From positions 1-64,000 of the forward strand of contig JABLUY010000190.1 in NCBI GenBank assembly GCA_013306675.1: 64,000 bases of DNA, read 5' to 3'. The stretch is from Thraustochytrium sp. TN22 (lineage: Eukaryota; Sar; Bigyra; Thraustochytrida; Thraustochytriidae). The notes beneath the pieces are model-generated. The model ran no database searches, had not been told where the DNA came from, and was given only the letters and a program-made list of their open reading frames with translations. Numbering within the stretch: position 1 is the first letter of the stretch; every line of letters begins with the position of its first letter. The position numbers and the translations under genes were made by a program. Below, one piece after another: positions 9,238 to 18,323 of the stretch.

Positions 9238-12200
9238 ATGGCGCGGCGCCATGGCGCGCGGCGCGCGGCGCTCGCGCTGGCGGCGCTGGCCGCGCTCGCA
9301 GGCGCGGCCGCCGCCAGCCGCGACCTGGACCCGGACCTGGTCGCGGTGGAGGCGGGCCTGACGCAAGGGGACGACGACGAGGATGCCGCCGTGCTCGTGC
9401 GCTGGATGCCGCTCGAGGAGCAGGTGCTGCGCGGCGAGGGCTTCGCGCTGGAGCGCGCCGAGCTGGGCGGAACGTGGAGCGAGATCGCGCGCACGCAGAC
9501 CGGGCCCGCGCCCGGCCCTCGCGAAGTGCAGGTCGTCAAGACGCGGGCGGACGAGGGCGAGAGCATCTCGCAGGGCTTCTTCAGGCTCTCCATGCAGCGC
9601 CTCGGCCTGCATGATGCGGACACGGAGACCGCGTCCATGACGGACTGGATCGCGCACGACGCCGACGAGGCCGCCATGCAGGCCGCCCTGCAGGGGCTCG
9701 GCAACGTGGGCGCCGTGCGCGTGCATCGCACGGGGCCGGACGCGCAGGGCGGCTACGCGTGGAGTGTCACCTTCCAGGACGCCGCGCAGGCCTACCCGTC
9801 GCTGCAGGTGGTGGCCAGCACGCTAGACGCGGTGTTTTTGCAGTCGCAGATGCGCACCGTGGCCGTCTCAGAGGTTCGGCCCGGCGCGCACGTGAGCTTT
9901 CCGTGCGCAAACGACCCGGACAAGACGCAGGCGTGGGAGCAGGTATGCTCCTTCCGCGACGAGACCGTGCTGGGCTTTCGCCGGTACCTGTACCGCGTGC
10001 GGGCGCTGATGCGCGACGCCGACGACCACCTCGTGTGGTCCGCGTACTCGGATGTGTCGCGGCTCGTGCATGTGCCCGGAACAGCTGCGAGCGCCGGCGC
10101 GGACCACGTCGAGGTGGTGAGCGCCGGCCCGACCTGGCTGCGCCTGCGATTGGTCGGGTCGCCGCCCGAGGGCACGCAATTGCAGTTGCAGCAGCAGGAT
10201 GATGCAGGCGGCGCGTGGCAGCAACTGGCGCGCGCCAGCGGCGCGCGCCACGCCACGGGCGTGGACTTCGAGGCCAGCGGGCTGCAGCCGGCGACCGAGT
10301 ACCGCGTGCGCGCCCTGGCGCCCGGGCAGCGGCAGCACGCGCAGTCGGCGCGCGTCAAGGTCGTGCGCACCGCCGACGCGGACACCGGGGGCGTCGAGGT
10401 AGCCGCTACGCCAAGCGGCGCGAGCAGCGTGGCGCTGACGTGGACACAGGCACGCGCGCGCGTAACGGAGGTCCAGGTCCAGGTGCGGCGGCTTCTGGAT
10501 GGGCGGCGCTCCACGGAGCACCTGGATGGGGACGAGACTGCCTGGTCCGTGGCGACGCTGGAGGGCCTGCCACGCTTGCATGCCGGGCGCGCTGAGACGC
10601 AGACGGTGGCGACGCGCGTCGACCCAGGCAGCGGCGCCGTCGATGGCGGCACCTTCCAGCTGGCCTTCCGCGACGTAAGGTCGCCGACGCCGGCGCTGGC
10701 GTACGACGTCTCGGCGAGTGACTTGCGCGCGGCGCTGGAGGGTCTCGGGCTGCGCCTAACATCGGTGCTTCGGGGGGCGCCGAGCGCCGAGCGCGGGTAC
10801 ACGTGGTCGGTGGTCTTCGACCCGGTACAGCACCCGGGCGACCAGCCGCCGCTCGTGGTGGTGGCAGAGTCGATCTCTCGCGAGGCGAGCGGGTCGTGGT
10901 CGGGCGCCGGCGGGCCGGTGGCCGTGTCCACGGCGCGCGAAGGCGTCGCGCCGGCGTACCTAGCTCAGGGCGAGCCGGTGACCGCCATGGTCCGTGGGCT
11001 CGAGGCGTACGCGTGGTACGCCTTTCGCGTGCGGCATGCGTACGTGGACGGGAACACGGGCAAGGCGGTGCTCGGCGCGTGGTCTGCTCCCGTGGGCCCG
11101 GTACGCACGGACATGGCGGCCGAGGCCCAAGTGGATGCGGCGCCCAGCCTCAACCTGCAGGATGAGCAGGCGCTCGCGCTCGCCGAGGTGGTGGCCGAGG
11201 CCGGGCCAGCGGATGGCACCGCAGCGAGGCGCGACGACCCCTTGTACGTGGCAGGCGTGGGCGTGGGCGGCGGCGCGGCTGGCAGCGTCGGGTCAGCGGA
11301 GCTCGGCTACGCGGGCGGCCCCGGGCTGGTGAGCATTCGGCCGCGGTCGGCAGCCGGCAGCGGGCTGGCCGAGGCGACCTGGCCCGCGCAGGTCTTCTTC
11401 GCGACGGGCCGCGTCCAGGTGTACGAGGCGCCCAGCGACCCATTGATCGACCACCTCGAGATCAAGCTCTGGGGCGGCGGCGGCGGCAGCACGGCCATGG
11501 CGAACACGACGCTGCACGGCGGCGCCGGCGGCTTCGTTCAGGCACGCGTGGCAGTCGGGACCACCCCACTGCACGTCTTCGTGGGCGGTGGCGGCGCCTC
11601 AGGCGGCCACGGGGGGCACGGCGGCTGGCATGGCGGTGGTGACGGCGGCGACGGCGACCTGCGGCGCGGTGGCGGCGGCGGCGGCGCCTCGAGCGTGGCC
11701 GTGATGCTGCCGCAGCACACGGACCTGGTGCCCGTTCTCGTGGCCGGCGGCGGCGGTGGCGCAGGTGGCAGCGACTACTGCTGCGCGCACGGCGGCGCGG
11801 CGCACGAAGCAGGCGACGTGCCACGCCCCGAGGACGTGCTGCTCGGCGTGGCGGCCGTGGATGCCAACACGGCAGCCTTCGCGGCGCACCACAACAAGGA
11901 CCTCGGGCTGGCGCCTGGCGCGGACTTTTCCTCGCTGGCAGCGGCCGGCGGCGCCGGGTCCGAGTCGCACGGCGGCGCCGGCGGCGCGAGCGGCTCGTAC
12001 GCGTCGGCGCTCGCGACCGCCGCCTCGAGCGGGTCCCGTGGCCGCGGCGGGGTCGGCGGCGGCGGCCGCGAGGGTGGTGGTGGTGGCGGCGGCGGCTACT
12101 TTGGTGGTGGCGGCGGCGGCGGCGGCCTGGAGGGCGGCGGTGGCGGCGGCGGGTCCTCGTACGCTAATCCAGAGGCGCTCTGGGTGCGGCGTGCGAGGCC

Positions 12201-14205
12201 CGAGACGCCGCTGGTCTCCTTTGCGCGGCTACAGGTGCGCGTGGAGGCGCTCGGGGCGGACGGCCGCCTGGCGCTGGCCTGGGCGCCGCAGGACGGCGCG
12301 CGATACATTGTGGAGCAGGCGGCGGGCCTCGGCAACGAGGATTTTAGCGTGGTGCGGAATGTAGCGGGTGCCGCCCGCGTCGACCTGCAAGGGCTCGCAC
12401 CGGAGACCACGTACGCCTTCCGTGTGCGGGCCGTGTCGGCGACGGGCGGCCCAGAGCGCGTCGGGGATGCGATCGTGGTACGCACGCCGGCGGGACCGGC
12501 GCCGAGGTGGACCCAAGTCCATGTTAGCCCGCTCGCCGTGCCCGGACAGGCGCGCCTGCGCGACGACACCGCGGTCGGCGCGCACTTGGAGAGCACGCCG
12601 TGGGCGGACGATGCTGCCAGCGGCAGCGGGCGCGCGAGCGCAGCGACCGTGGCTGTGCAGGCGGCGGCGGCGCGGCCCATGCCGCGCTACGGACACACCG
12701 CGACCTTGTTGGACAACGGGCGCATCTACGTGGTAGGCGGCTTCACGGACGGGCGCCGCTGCGAGCTGGCGGGAGACCACGTGTCGGCGCGGTGCACGCG
12801 CGACCGCGCCACCTCTGACGAGCTGTGGGACTTTGACCCGGACCTGCGCGCCTGGCACCTCGAGACGCGCCCCGTGGTGCGGCCGGGCGCCCGCGCACTG
12901 CATTCCGCGGTGCACGTGGACAATCTGCTGTACGTCTTTGGCGGGCTGCGGCGGACTTTGGTGAACCGCGAGGACGCCCAGGGTCCGCGGGCGACCACAG
13001 TGTCCCGCGACGCGGACGGACGCATCGCATCCTTTGCGGTGGCCAGCCCCCTGTCGGCCAGCTCGGCCCCGGTGGACTGGGACCAGGAGGCTCTGGACGA
13101 CTTTTACGTGTTTGATCCCACGCAGTCGAGCATGGCAGTCGTGGAGAGCGCCACGAGTGTGGGCTTTGCGAGCGTGGCCGAGGGCGCTTTGCTGCAGTCG
13201 GCGGGCGTCGAGGCATCCTTGACGCCGGCGGCCGCAGCTGCGCCGCTCTGCGTGGTCAAGGTGCAGCGCATCGTGCTGGAACTCGAGCACCCGTGCCCGA
13301 ACTCGCTTCGTGTGTGGCTGCGCGGACCTGGCTCCGAGGCCCGCAACGAGGATGGCTCACTGGGCACCTTACTTGTGGACCGTCGCAGTCTGTCGCGGGC
13401 GGGCTGTGGCGAGGATGGTATCGTGGAGCTCGCGGACGATGCCGAGGCGTCCCTGCGCGAGCGCGTCGGGTCAAGCCCGGTTCGCCCGGCCTCGCCGCTC
13501 GCCGTGTATGCGGGTGTCCTGTACGCGGGCGACCAGTGGTCCGTGGTTGCGGCGGACGAGGACTTGGACGAGGTCGGTTCCGCGGGCTCGCTGGTCTCGT
13601 GGCGCCTTGAGGTGCTTGTGCACCCGTGCGACCCGCAGCCGACGTGGACGGCGCTGCCGGCGGGGCCGGCGGCTCGCTACGGGCATGCGAGTCTGGTGGC
13701 AAATGGCCAGGTCCTCGTGTATGGCGGCAAGACCCCGCAGGGGGGCGTGCGCGATGACCTGTGGGCATTTGACCTGGCTTCGCAGACCTGGACGCAGCGC
13801 GGCGCCGTGGACGCGTCGCGTCTGTCGGACCGCGAGGTCGTCTTACGCAATGCGGCGCTCGGCGCGCTTTTCATCGCCAAGTCCGTGTCAAGCCTCGCGA
13901 TCATGGACCCGTTCACCAACGAGCGCGGCGCAGTGCAGGCGGACGGCGCGGCGCCCGTGTCACGCGAGCAGCCGGCGCTGGTGTTGCGCGGCGATGAGCT
14001 GTGGGCCTTCGGCGGATACGCAGGCATGGCGGCGCTCGACGACGTGTGGAAGCTGGACCTGAGCGCGGTGCCTTCGCAAGTGGCCACGCTGGCGACACGG
14101 TGCGCGGGGCTTGACCCGAGTGCGATCCTCGCGTGCAGCGCGGGTTGCGCTGTCACGGATCTCCATCTGGCGGCGCTCTGTTTGGACATTGTTACGATAA
14201 GTTAG
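9238..14205 (+). CDS. large secreted multidomain protein: FN3, Gly-rich, kelch, P-domain-like
   Basis: 1,655 aa from the ATG at 9238, chosen because a signal peptide follows at once (Arg-rich start, then an Ala/Leu core to about residue 27); upstream in-frame sequence is low-complexity. Fibronectin type III-like sequence occupies about 35-290, 290-378, 385-620 and 1000-1084. The first and third of these contain an extra module (about 96-205 and 447-565) with the pattern EVQ..T, G.F.L.F, AL..LG, GY.WSV.F, familiar from stramenopile extracellular proteins. Residues 745-975 are glycine-rich with GGGGG blocks, resembling the Gly-rich domain of ALK-like receptors. Kelch repeats (PRYGHTATLLDNGRIYVVGG and others) lie at 1146-1255 and 1478-1612. 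Between them, 1322-1462 resembles a proprotein convertase P-domain. No C-terminal anchor is seen, so it is probably secreted or cell-surface. Its stop overlaps the convergent GID8 gene by 14 bp. Confidence 0.8.
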   Translation: MARRHGARRAALALAALAALAGAAAASRDLDPDLVAVEAGLTQGDDDEDAAVLVRWMPLEEQVLRGEGFALERAELGGTWSEIARTQTGPAPGPREVQVVKTRADEGESISQGFFRLSMQRLGLHDADTETASMTDWIAHDADEAAMQAALQGLGNVGAVRVHRTGPDAQGGYAWSVTFQDAAQAYPSLQVVASTLDAVFLQSQMRTVAVSEVRPGAHVSFPCANDPDKTQAWEQVCSFRDETVLGFRRYLYRVRALMRDADDHLVWSAYSDVSRLVHVPGTAASAGADHVEVVSAGPTWLRLRLVGSPPEGTQLQLQQQDDAGGAWQQLARASGARHATGVDFEASGLQPATEYRVRALAPGQRQHAQSARVKVVRTADADTGGVEVAATPSGASSVALTWTQARARVTEVQVQVRRLLDGRRSTEHLDGDETAWSVATLEGLPRLHAGRAETQTVATRVDPGSGAVDGGTFQLAFRDVRSPTPALAYDVSASDLRAALEGLGLRLTSVLRGAPSAERGYTWSVVFDPVQHPGDQPPLVVVAESISREASGSWSGAGGPVAVSTAREGVAPAYLAQGEPVTAMVRGLEAYAWYAFRVRHAYVDGNTGKAVLGAWSAPVGPVRTDMAAEAQVDAAPSLNLQDEQALALAEVVAEAGPADGTAARRDDPLYVAGVGVGGGAAGSVGSAELGYAGGPGLVSIRPRSAAGSGLAEATWPAQVFFATGRVQVYEAPSDPLIDHLEIKLWGGGGGSTAMANTTLHGGAGGFVQARVAVGTTPLHVFVGGGGASGGHGGHGGWHGGGDGGDGDLRRGGGGGGASSVAVMLPQHTDLVPVLVAGGGGGAGGSDYCCAHGGAAHEAGDVPRPEDVLLGVAAVDANTAAFAAHHNKDLGLAPGADFSSLAAAGGAGSESHGGAGGASGSYASALATAASSGSRGRGGVGGGGREGGGGGGGGYFGGGGGGGGLEGGGGGGGSSYANPEALWVRRARPETPLVSFARLQVRVEALGADGRLALAWAPQDGARYIVEQAAGLGNEDFSVVRNVAGAARVDLQGLAPETTYAFRVRAVSATGGPERVGDAIVVRTPAGPAPRWTQVHVSPLAVPGQARLRDDTAVGAHLESTPWADDAASGSGRASAATVAVQAAAARPMPRYGHTATLLDNGRIYVVGGFTDGRRCELAGDHVSARCTRDRATSDELWDFDPDLRAWHLETRPVVRPGARALHSAVHVDNLLYVFGGLRRTLVNREDAQGPRATTVSRDADGRIASFAVASPLSASSAPVDWDQEALDDFYVFDPTQSSMAVVESATSVGFASVAEGALLQSAGVEASLTPAAAAAPLCVVKVQRIVLELEHPCPNSLRVWLRGPGSEARNEDGSLGTLLVDRRSLSRAGCGEDGIVELADDAEASLRERVGSSPVRPASPLAVYAGVLYAGDQWSVVAADEDLDEVGSAGSLVSWRLEVLVHPCDPQPTWTALPAGPAARYGHASLVANGQVLVYGGKTPQGGVRDDLWAFDLASQTWTQRGAVDASRLSDREVVLRNAALGALFIAKSVSSLAIMDPFTNERGAVQADGAAPVSREQPALVLRGDELWAFGGYAGMAALDDVWKLDLSAVPSQVATLATRCAGLDPSAILACSAGCAVTDLHLAALCLDIVTIS

Positions 14206-14974
14206 TTCGTAAGACCTCCATGTGGTGAACTTTGTGGAGCCGGAGCTGGGCTTGCGCCCATTGCGCCTCTTGCAACAGCTTGAGGATGCGCGCCTCGTCC
14301 TCGCGGCCATCGTGGCGCAGGATGGCAGCGTTGAGACGGCGTGCGGTGTCTTTGACTTGGTCCGCGTGGAGGACGTGCGCGAGGGGCGAGGCGTCCATGT
14401 CGTCGAAGATGAGGAGGGAGAGCACTTGCTCGAGGTCCGTGCGCATATCGTGGTCCTCGGGGCCGATGAGCGGCGCCAGCATGGTCTGCGCGTAGGCGAT
14501 GGCGGCCGCGACGTCGCCGGCGCGCACGTGGCGGATGAGCACGTGCTTGCGCAGGCGAAAGACGAGGTCCGGCTCGCGGGCGAGGATCTCGGGTGAGATG
14601 GCGTCGGTCATGCGCACCGCCTGCTCGATGTCCAAGTTGAGCACGGCGCCGCGGATAGCGTTGCGGCGCTCGACGTCCTGCACGTCGTCCTCGTCCGCTT
14701 CGAGTGCCGTCTCCTCGCGGAACTGGCGCGCCGCGTCCACGAAGCCCTCCGTCAGGAAGAACTCCATGAGCAGCTCGTGCACCACCCTGGACTCGAGTCG
14801 AGAAGCGCAAGCGTCAAGCGTCAGTCAGTTTGCGGGCTCGCGGCGTGGCGCAGCGCGGCGCGGCGGGGCGCGGCGGGGCGCGGCGCGGCGCGGCGGCGCG
14901 GCGCGGCAGACGTACCTGCGCGGGACGGCGGCCGCCTCGAGCGGGCCGTCCCAGGGCACCGGCACGGGCGGCAT
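14192..14974 (-). CDS. GID8: GID8/TWA1-like subunit of the GID/CTLH ubiquitin ligase, two exons
   Basis: GID8 is a scaffold subunit of the GID/CTLH E3 ubiquitin ligase, which degrades gluconeogenic enzymes in yeast. Exons 14974-14916 and 14786-14192 (minus strand) join across a 129-bp intron (GTACGT donor, TCCAG acceptor) to give 217 aa, close to the 228 of human GID8. Without the first exon the frame has only a GTG start; with it, an ATG and an N-terminal stretch (PPVPVPWDGPLEAA) precede the LisH motif. The order is LisH (about 20-50, VVHELLMEFFLTEGF), CTLH (about 55-115) and CRA (to the end, with the DDMDASPLAHVLH stretch). The match to GID8 is full length. The gene ends inside the last 14 bp of the convergent secreted-protein gene. 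Confidence 0.9.
14787..14915 (-). other. spliceosomal intron in GID8
   Basis: 129 bp, GTACGT at the 5' end and GAGTCCAG at the 3' end. The interior is dominated by GCGCCGC-type repeats. It splits an arginine codon after its second base, and removing it fuses an ATG-started 59-nt exon to the LisH-coding frame. Confidence 0.8.
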
Positions 14975-15299
14975 GCTTGCGTCGCGGCCTGGCGCAAGTT
15001 CCGGTTCTGCTCGTCAGTCACGGTCGAGCAACAAGCAAAGTCGTGCGCGAATGAGATTCTGGCGGCTGCTGGGACTGACTGACAGAACGAGCAAGCCGCT
15101 TGAGCAAGCTGAGCAAGGGCGACTCGGAGATTCTTTTCTGGTTCAAGTAACCCGTGCAGCGATGGCCGTTCTGGCGGTGTGCGGCTTTGCACGGCTTTGC
15201 ACGGCTTGCACGGCTTGCACACGGCTTGCAGACCTTTCTCAGACTCCGGGGTTTTGATAATTTCCATCCTTTTTTTAGACATCATCATCATCATCATCA
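14975..15299. other. short intergenic interval with simple repeats
   Basis: No gene seen. It holds CACGGCTTG-like direct repeats at about 15185-15235 and a (CAT)n run at 15278-15302 that reaches the stop codon of the protease gene. It should contain the GID8 promoter and the protease 3' end. Confidence 0.7.
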
Positions 15300-18200
15300 T
15301 CAGACATAGTTCCAGGTGCTGGTATCGTCGTCAAAGAGGAGCTCACGGGTCTCCCAGTACAGAGAGTCCGGCTTGATCGGGATGACATCGTGGACACCGT
15401 CGAGAGTGGTGGTGTGGACACGAACGAACTCATCATCGGAGAGGTCACGCACAGCAGCAATGAGGGCGTCGAGGTTGGGCGTGGGCGTCTCGTTGATGGC
15501 GGTGACGAAGACGCGGGTCCGCATGCGGAACTGGTCCGAGGGCGAGCCGCCGTAGAGGCCGGAGGAGAACACGCCGTCGGTTCCGCGCGAGCCCTCGGGG
15601 AGGAAGCCGCGGAAGGCGAGGTCAAAGGGCGCCGGCTGCATGATGCAGCCGGCCCAGATGAGCACGCGCGTGGTGCCTGAGTAGGGCAGCTTGGTGGTTT
15701 CGAGGGTAAAGGTGACCTCGGCGAGGTCGCGAAGCACGGTGACCGAGACGGTGTCCTTGTCGACGGTGGCGAGCTCAACGGCGCGGTAGTCGATCATGGG
15801 CTTGTCGTCAATGGCGAGCAGGATATCGCCGGCCTGCAGGACGTTCTCGGAGTTGGAGCCGAGCATGACGGTGGCAACGGTGAGAACCTCGCGAAACTTG
15901 GAGGAGGCGGCGAACTCGGCCACCCAGGCGTCGGAGAGGCCCATGGCGGAGGCGGCCTTGGCGAGGTGGAGCGTGCCGAGCTCGGCGGCGATGGAGCGGA
16001 GCGGGGCGCCCTCGCGGAAGCGCTCGATGGCGTCGTAGATGACGGAGGCCGGGACGCCGGTCTTCCAGCCCCAAAAGTCGAACCAGAAGGCCTGGACGCG
16101 GCCGTCGTCGTCGAGGAGGACGCCGCCAACGTTGTCCGTGCTGCGGTCGAGCTCAATGACGATCTGGTTCTTGGCGCCGCCGCCGCCGAAGCCGCCGCCG
16201 CCCATCATCATGAAACCAAAGATGTCGCCCATGGCGTCCATGCTGGCAGTGCCGGACTGCATGTGCTTGACGACGGTGACGGTGGCCTTCTGCATGACCT
16301 GCTGCATCTGGGAGGTGAAGCCAACGAAGCGCGTCTCCATGCCGGCCTTGAGCTCGATGGGCGAGGGCCCGGCGGCGTCCAGGCCGAGGCCGCGCTGCGC
16401 GGCCTCGCTGTCGCCGAGGTCGACGGTGACCTTGGAGGCGTCGTACTTGAGCAGCGCGAGGTTGTGCATGGGGTGGACAAAGAGCACCTTGGCCGGCAGC
16501 TCGACGGTGCCGGCGATGGTGACGGAGACGTTGCCGAGCGTGGAAGGCACGGTCATGCGGTCGGTCACGACGAGGCCCTCGGCGGCGTCGATGATGACGC
16601 CGCAGCCGATGTAGGCGTTGGACTCGATCTCCATGATGGGGATGGGCGACTCAAAGGTAACCACGCAGAGGCGCGGGTCCTCGTCATCGAGGATCTGCAC
16701 CTCGCGCGACTTGTCGGCCTTGTCGGTCTTGTCCGCCTTGGCGGCCTCCTCGTCCGGGTTCTCAGCCTCGTCCTCGAGGAGCCAGGGCACCTCCTCCCAC
16801 TCCCAGCCGGACTCCGTGAAGATGCGGTGGCGACGCACCCAGGGGAACCAGCGGCGGTCGACGGTGCAGGGCTTGACCTGCTTGCGGTGCTTGTCCGAGA
16901 CGCCGGTGAAGGTGATGCTGACCTTGTCGAGGTCGGCCAGGCCGTCCATGGCGCGCGCGAAGGCGTCGAGGTCGGGCGTGAGCTTGTCGCCGACGGCCTT
17001 GACGACGATGTTGTTGGGAATGTGCGCGCGGTTGAACATGTAGCCCGGCGCAGCCATGACGACGCCGCCGACGGGGCGGCGCGAGGCGACGGCCTGCATG
17101 TAGGACAGCGTGTGCAGGACGCCGTTGGAGATCTCGAGGATCTCGGAGGGCATCATGGCGTGCAGGTCCTCCACGGGCAGGTCGACGTCGAGCGTCTCGC
17201 CGCCGCGCATGAGGCGCAGCGCGACCGAGTCCGTGCCGGGCGCGCTGGAGTCGATAATGTCCTCGAAGGTGACAAAGTCGCAGACGCGGCGGTCATTCAT
17301 GCGCAGCAGCACGTCGCCCGGCTGCACGCCGGCGACCTCGGCCGCGCTCTCCGGCACGACCTCGCTCACTGTGAGCAGGCCGGTGCCCTTGGGGAACTCC
17401 TTGCGGAAGGCCGCCTGCTCCTCGTCCGTGACGCCGAGGCGCTCCACCTCGGCGAAGGACTTGTGCACCAGGATCGTCTGCACCGTGTTGCGCGGCGGCA
17501 GCTCGCCGCGCTGGATGAACGAGAGGCTGCGCTTGGCGCGCTCCAGCGGCAGGTAAAAGGAGCTGGCCGCCAAGAAGGCGCCGCCCGCGTTCAGCCCGAT
17601 GGCGTTGCCCTCGATGTCCAGCACGGGCGACCCGGACGAGCCGCCCGACGTGTTGGACGCCGCCGACAGGTAGAACGTGTTGTGGTCCGTGTACGGGCCC
17701 GAGTAGTTCGGCGCAGAGCGGTCCAGGCGCGCGATGGTGCCGCTCAGGATCGCCAGCTTCTCGCCGTTGTCGTTGCCGCACACGCGGATCTCCGTGCCCA
17801 CCTTGGCGCGCTCCGGCGCCAGCGGGATCTCCACGATCTCCTGGTACTGCACCTCGCTCGGGTCGAAGCGGAAGAACCCAAAGTCGTGGATCGGGTCCGA
17901 GTAAATGGCCGTCAGCTCCACCTCTTCCTTGCTCTGGAAGGTCGCGCGCGCGCGCATCGGCGCGCCCGTCACCACGTGCCGGTTCGTCAAGATGATGCCG
18001 CGCTCCTTGTCCACCACGAACCCGGTCGCGCCGCCCGACCCGCGGTAGCCGCCCTCGTACGCGCGCACGTAGCTCATCTGCAGCACGACCACGCCCAGGA
18101 TCGCGCGGTCCAGCGCCGACTCGAAGTTGTGGCCCTGCATCGAGCTCGCGATCGACGCCGACGCCGACCTCGACAGCGCGGCGCTCAGGCTCTTGCGCAG

Positions 18201-18323
18201 CGACGCCGTGGGAGCCGCCGGCGGCGGCGTCGCCGGCGTCACCGCCGCCGCCGGCTGCGCGCCGCCCGCCTTGCCGCCGGGCTTGCGCCCGGCGGCGCTG
18301 GGCCCGCAGAACAGCTTGTTCAT
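15300..18323 (-). CDS. NMA111: Nma111/DEG7-type HtrA serine protease with tandem protease and PDZ domains
   Basis: 1,007 aa, like yeast Nma111 (997) and plant DEG7. This family consists of doubled HtrA proteases involved in protein quality control; the yeast enzyme is nuclear and pro-apoptotic. The first protease domain (about 65-290) has the full triad: H116 in LTNRHVV, D147 in HDFGFFRFDP and S230 in GGSSGSPV. PDZ-like regions follow at about 310-380 and 417-475. A second trypsin-like fold (about 575-780) has VVTDRMTV where the histidine motif should be, so it is degenerate, as in the whole family. Two further PDZ-like regions lie at about 810-880 and 915-990. A loop at 705-715 is glycine/methionine-rich. 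The start is the first ATG, after which a low-complexity Ala/Pro N-terminus begins. Confidence 0.92.
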   Translation of the reverse strand: MNKLFCGPSAAGRKPGGKAGGAQPAAAVTPATPPPAAPTASLRKSLSAALSRSASASIASSMQGHNFESALDRAILGVVVLQMSYVRAYEGGYRGSGGATGFVVDKERGIILTNRHVVTGAPMRARATFQSKEEVELTAIYSDPIHDFGFFRFDPSEVQYQEIVEIPLAPERAKVGTEIRVCGNDNGEKLAILSGTIARLDRSAPNYSGPYTDHNTFYLSAASNTSGGSSGSPVLDIEGNAIGLNAGGAFLAASSFYLPLERAKRSLSFIQRGELPPRNTVQTILVHKSFAEVERLGVTDEEQAAFRKEFPKGTGLLTVSEVVPESAAEVAGVQPGDVLLRMNDRRVCDFVTFEDIIDSSAPGTDSVALRLMRGGETLDVDLPVEDLHAMMPSEILEISNGVLHTLSYMQAVASRRPVGGVVMAAPGYMFNRAHIPNNIVVKAVGDKLTPDLDAFARAMDGLADLDKVSITFTGVSDKHRKQVKPCTVDRRWFPWVRRHRIFTESGWEWEEVPWLLEDEAENPDEEAAKADKTDKADKSREVQILDDEDPRLCVVTFESPIPIMEIESNAYIGCGVIIDAAEGLVVTDRMTVPSTLGNVSVTIAGTVELPAKVLFVHPMHNLALLKYDASKVTVDLGDSEAAQRGLGLDAAGPSPIELKAGMETRFVGFTSQMQQVMQKATVTVVKHMQSGTASMDAMGDIFGFMMMGGGGFGGGGAKNQIVIELDRSTDNVGGVLLDDDGRVQAFWFDFWGWKTGVPASVIYDAIERFREGAPLRSIAAELGTLHLAKAASAMGLSDAWVAEFAASSKFREVLTVATVMLGSNSENVLQAGDILLAIDDKPMIDYRAVELATVDKDTVSVTVLRDLAEVTFTLETTKLPYSGTTRVLIWAGCIMQPAPFDLAFRGFLPEGSRGTDGVFSSGLYGGSPSDQFRMRTRVFVTAINETPTPNLDALIAAVRDLSDDEFVRVHTTTLDGVHDVIPIKPDSLYWETRELLFDDDTSTWNYV

